Assembly: GCA_025462735.1 (NCBI GenBank)
Contig: JAOAPC010000015.1
Location: 1-64,000 of the forward strand
Direction: 5' to 3'
DNA length: 64,000 nucleotides
Origin: Acidobacteriaceae bacterium
GTDB lineage: Bacteria; Acidobacteriota; Terriglobia; Terriglobales; Acidobacteriaceae
Of this stretch, positions 62,953 through 64,000 are shown one piece after another. The notes under the pieces are model-generated. The model was not told the origin of the DNA. It made no database searches and was given only the letters and a program-made list of their open reading frames with translations. Made by a program: the position numbers and the translations under genes. Each line of letters opens with the position of its first letter. Positions within the stretch are counted from its first letter, which is position 1.

Positions 62953-64000
62953 CTACTTTTTCTTCGTGCTCTTTTTGCCGTAGGTAGTCTCAACCGTGGC
63001 ATTCAGAGCAGCCAGCATCTGCTTGGTTTCCTCGGCATGCGGGCCGCTAGGCTGAAGCTCCAGATACTTCTGGTAAGCATCGGTCGTACCCTCTGGAGCA
63101 ATAATCTTGCCACTGGGGTCGGTGGTAGCCATTCCAACCAGGTTCTGGGCCTTCCAGAAATACGCGTCGGCACGGTTGGGATCGGCGGCAATGGCTTTGT
63201 CGAACGCTTCAATAGCCTGCTTGCGGATCTTCACGTCGTTGGTGGCATTGGAATTGGTGAGTACGGCGCCAAGATTGTAGTAGTACTGACCACCGTGCGC
63301 GGGATCGAGTTCTGCGGCATGCTGGTAGGCGCTTACGGCTTCGTCAGACTTCCCGACCCTGGCTGCGGCGGCGGCGAAATTATCGTAGTACGCCGCCATC
63401 CTTTGGTTATCCATCGCGGACTGAACTGCGGGCTTACCGCCCTGGGCAGGCGGGGCATTCCCCTGCGCACCCTGAGCGTTTCCCTGCGCAAGCTGCCCAT
63501 TCGCGGCGGCGGCACCGGACGCTCCCGTCTCCGGAGTTTTGGACTTCTTCAGATCGATCGCCTTTTGCAAGTCGTTATAAGCTTCTGTGTACCGCTTCGT
63601 CTTCTCAGCGGGATCCGTTTGGGTTTTGGCGGAATCCAGATAGGCTCCGCCCAGGCGGAACCATACCAGGTCTTCATTCGGCGCCATCTGCGCTGCCTCA
63701 TTCAGGGAGGCGATAGCGACATCATAGTTAGGAGGGGTCGCCTGCTCGGCGGCAGTTGCAGCTTTCAGCTTTTCGTTCACCGCGCCTATACTCTTGTTGT
63801 AATTCTCGACCTTGGCCTGCTGCTCCTGCATCTGTTTCACTTGCTCGGGGGTGAGGCCTTTTTGTTTGGCGGTTTCCTGCACCGCCTGTTCCTGTGACTT
63901 CTTCAAGTCGAAGTCAAGCGTCATTTCGTCGGCGCCTACTTTATAGTTCGTGGCTTTGTCCAATTCTTTGCCGTCTTTGCTTAAGGTGACGGTGTAGGTA
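62953..64000 (-). CDS. TPR-repeat protein, 5-prime end outside window
   Basis: Open frame continues past the window edge: codons upstream of 63963 read ...TYTVTLSKDGKEL into the visible DKATNYKVGADEM, so at least 349 residues are seen and the start is missing. TPR-like helical repeats are at about residues 75-130 and 190-310 (NEDLVWFRLGGAYLDSAKTQ, AVSAYQHAAELDPAHGGQYYYNLGAVL, AIEAFDKAIAADPNRADAYFWKA), separated by a Gln/Gly/Ala-rich linker. The upstream strand resembles the carboxypeptidase-regulatory-like domain often fused to such TPR proteins in Acidobacteriota. Likely exported; function unknown. Confidence 0.82.
   Translation of the reverse strand, partial: TYTVTLSKDGKELDKATNYKVGADEMTLDFDLKKSQEQAVQETAKQKGLTPEQVKQMQEQQAKVENYNKSIGAVNEKLKAATAAEQATPPNYDVAIASLNEAAQMAPNEDLVWFRLGGAYLDSAKTQTDPAEKTKRYTEAYNDLQKAIDLKKSKTPETGASGAAAANGQLAQGNAQGAQGNAPPAQGGKPAVQSAMDNQRMAAYYDNFAAAAARVGKSDEAVSAYQHAAELDPAHGGQYYYNLGAVLTNSNATNDVKIRKQAIEAFDKAIAADPNRADAYFWKAQNLVGMATTDPSGKIIAPEGTTDAYQKYLELQPSGPHAEETKQMLAALNATVETTYGKKSTKKK

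Overview
The window looks like chromosomal DNA of an Acidobacteriota bacterium, probably a Terriglobia (Koribacter-like) lineage. This is inferred from an Oar-type TonB-dependent receptor with an N-terminal carboxypeptidase-like domain, lipoproteins with the GNFSNASFQGSY motif, HpnI-type hopanoid glycosyltransferases, a DNA-binding excisionase-like gene directly before pilM, DUF4388 (PATAN) response-regulator signalling, and dispersed palindromes with pyrimidine tetraloops. No rRNA, tRNA, CRISPR array or intact prophage was recognised. 

Layout. 1-3.9 kb: a decayed terminase-like fragment, two secreted proteins on the minus strand (one with HEAT repeats), an NlpC/P60 lipoprotein and a Gly/Tyr-rich exported protein. 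4-9.8 kb: flavin amine oxidase, Mn-type superoxide dismutase, a 49-residue protein, a TonB-dependent receptor and a zinc-ribbon membrane protein. 10-19.6 kb: PilZ protein, msrP-msrQ, a lipoprotein, peroxiredoxin Bcp divergent from a Pro-rich exported protein, ligA, a WG-repeat protein and a HIT hydrolase. 20-30 kb: ribosomal protein S1, a SYLF protein, a GAF/zinc-ribbon protein coupled to a CDP-glucose dehydratase homologue lacking its catalytic residues, a hybrid histidine kinase and a GT39-GT21 glycosyltransferase pair. 30-38.4 kb: IS remnant, hpnI-like gene, a tri-domain acyl-AMP ligase/ACP/acyltransferase, a protein with a histone-like tail, lepA and a Phd/VapC toxin-antitoxin pair. 38.4-44.7 kb: deazaflavin-type reductase, PD-(D/E)XK protein, DUF302 protein, purM, recA and a three-repeat periplasmic protein. 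45-51 kb: HTH gene plus pilMNOPQ. 51.7-54.6 kb: pyrR-pyrB-pyrC. 54.6-55.6 kb: a REP-associated tyrosine transposase with its palindromes. 55.6-64 kb: Kbl-type synthase, a DedA-like membrane protein, a molybdenum-cofactor cluster (moeA, moaC, response regulator, mogA), an SDR, a PilT-like ATPase and a TPR protein that runs off the window. 

How parts connect. The type IV pilus inner-membrane/secretin operon, the PilT-like ATPase and the PilZ protein all point to surface motility. The Moco genes could serve MsrP, the periplasmic molybdoenzyme that repairs methionine sulfoxide with MsrQ. SOD and Bcp add oxidant defence. The GT21 enzymes and the acyltransferase fusion suggest envelope lipid remodelling. 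The most unusual theme is small palindromic elements that occur between genes and also in frame inside ligA and moeA, in a genome segment that carries a RAYT with its own, different palindromes.
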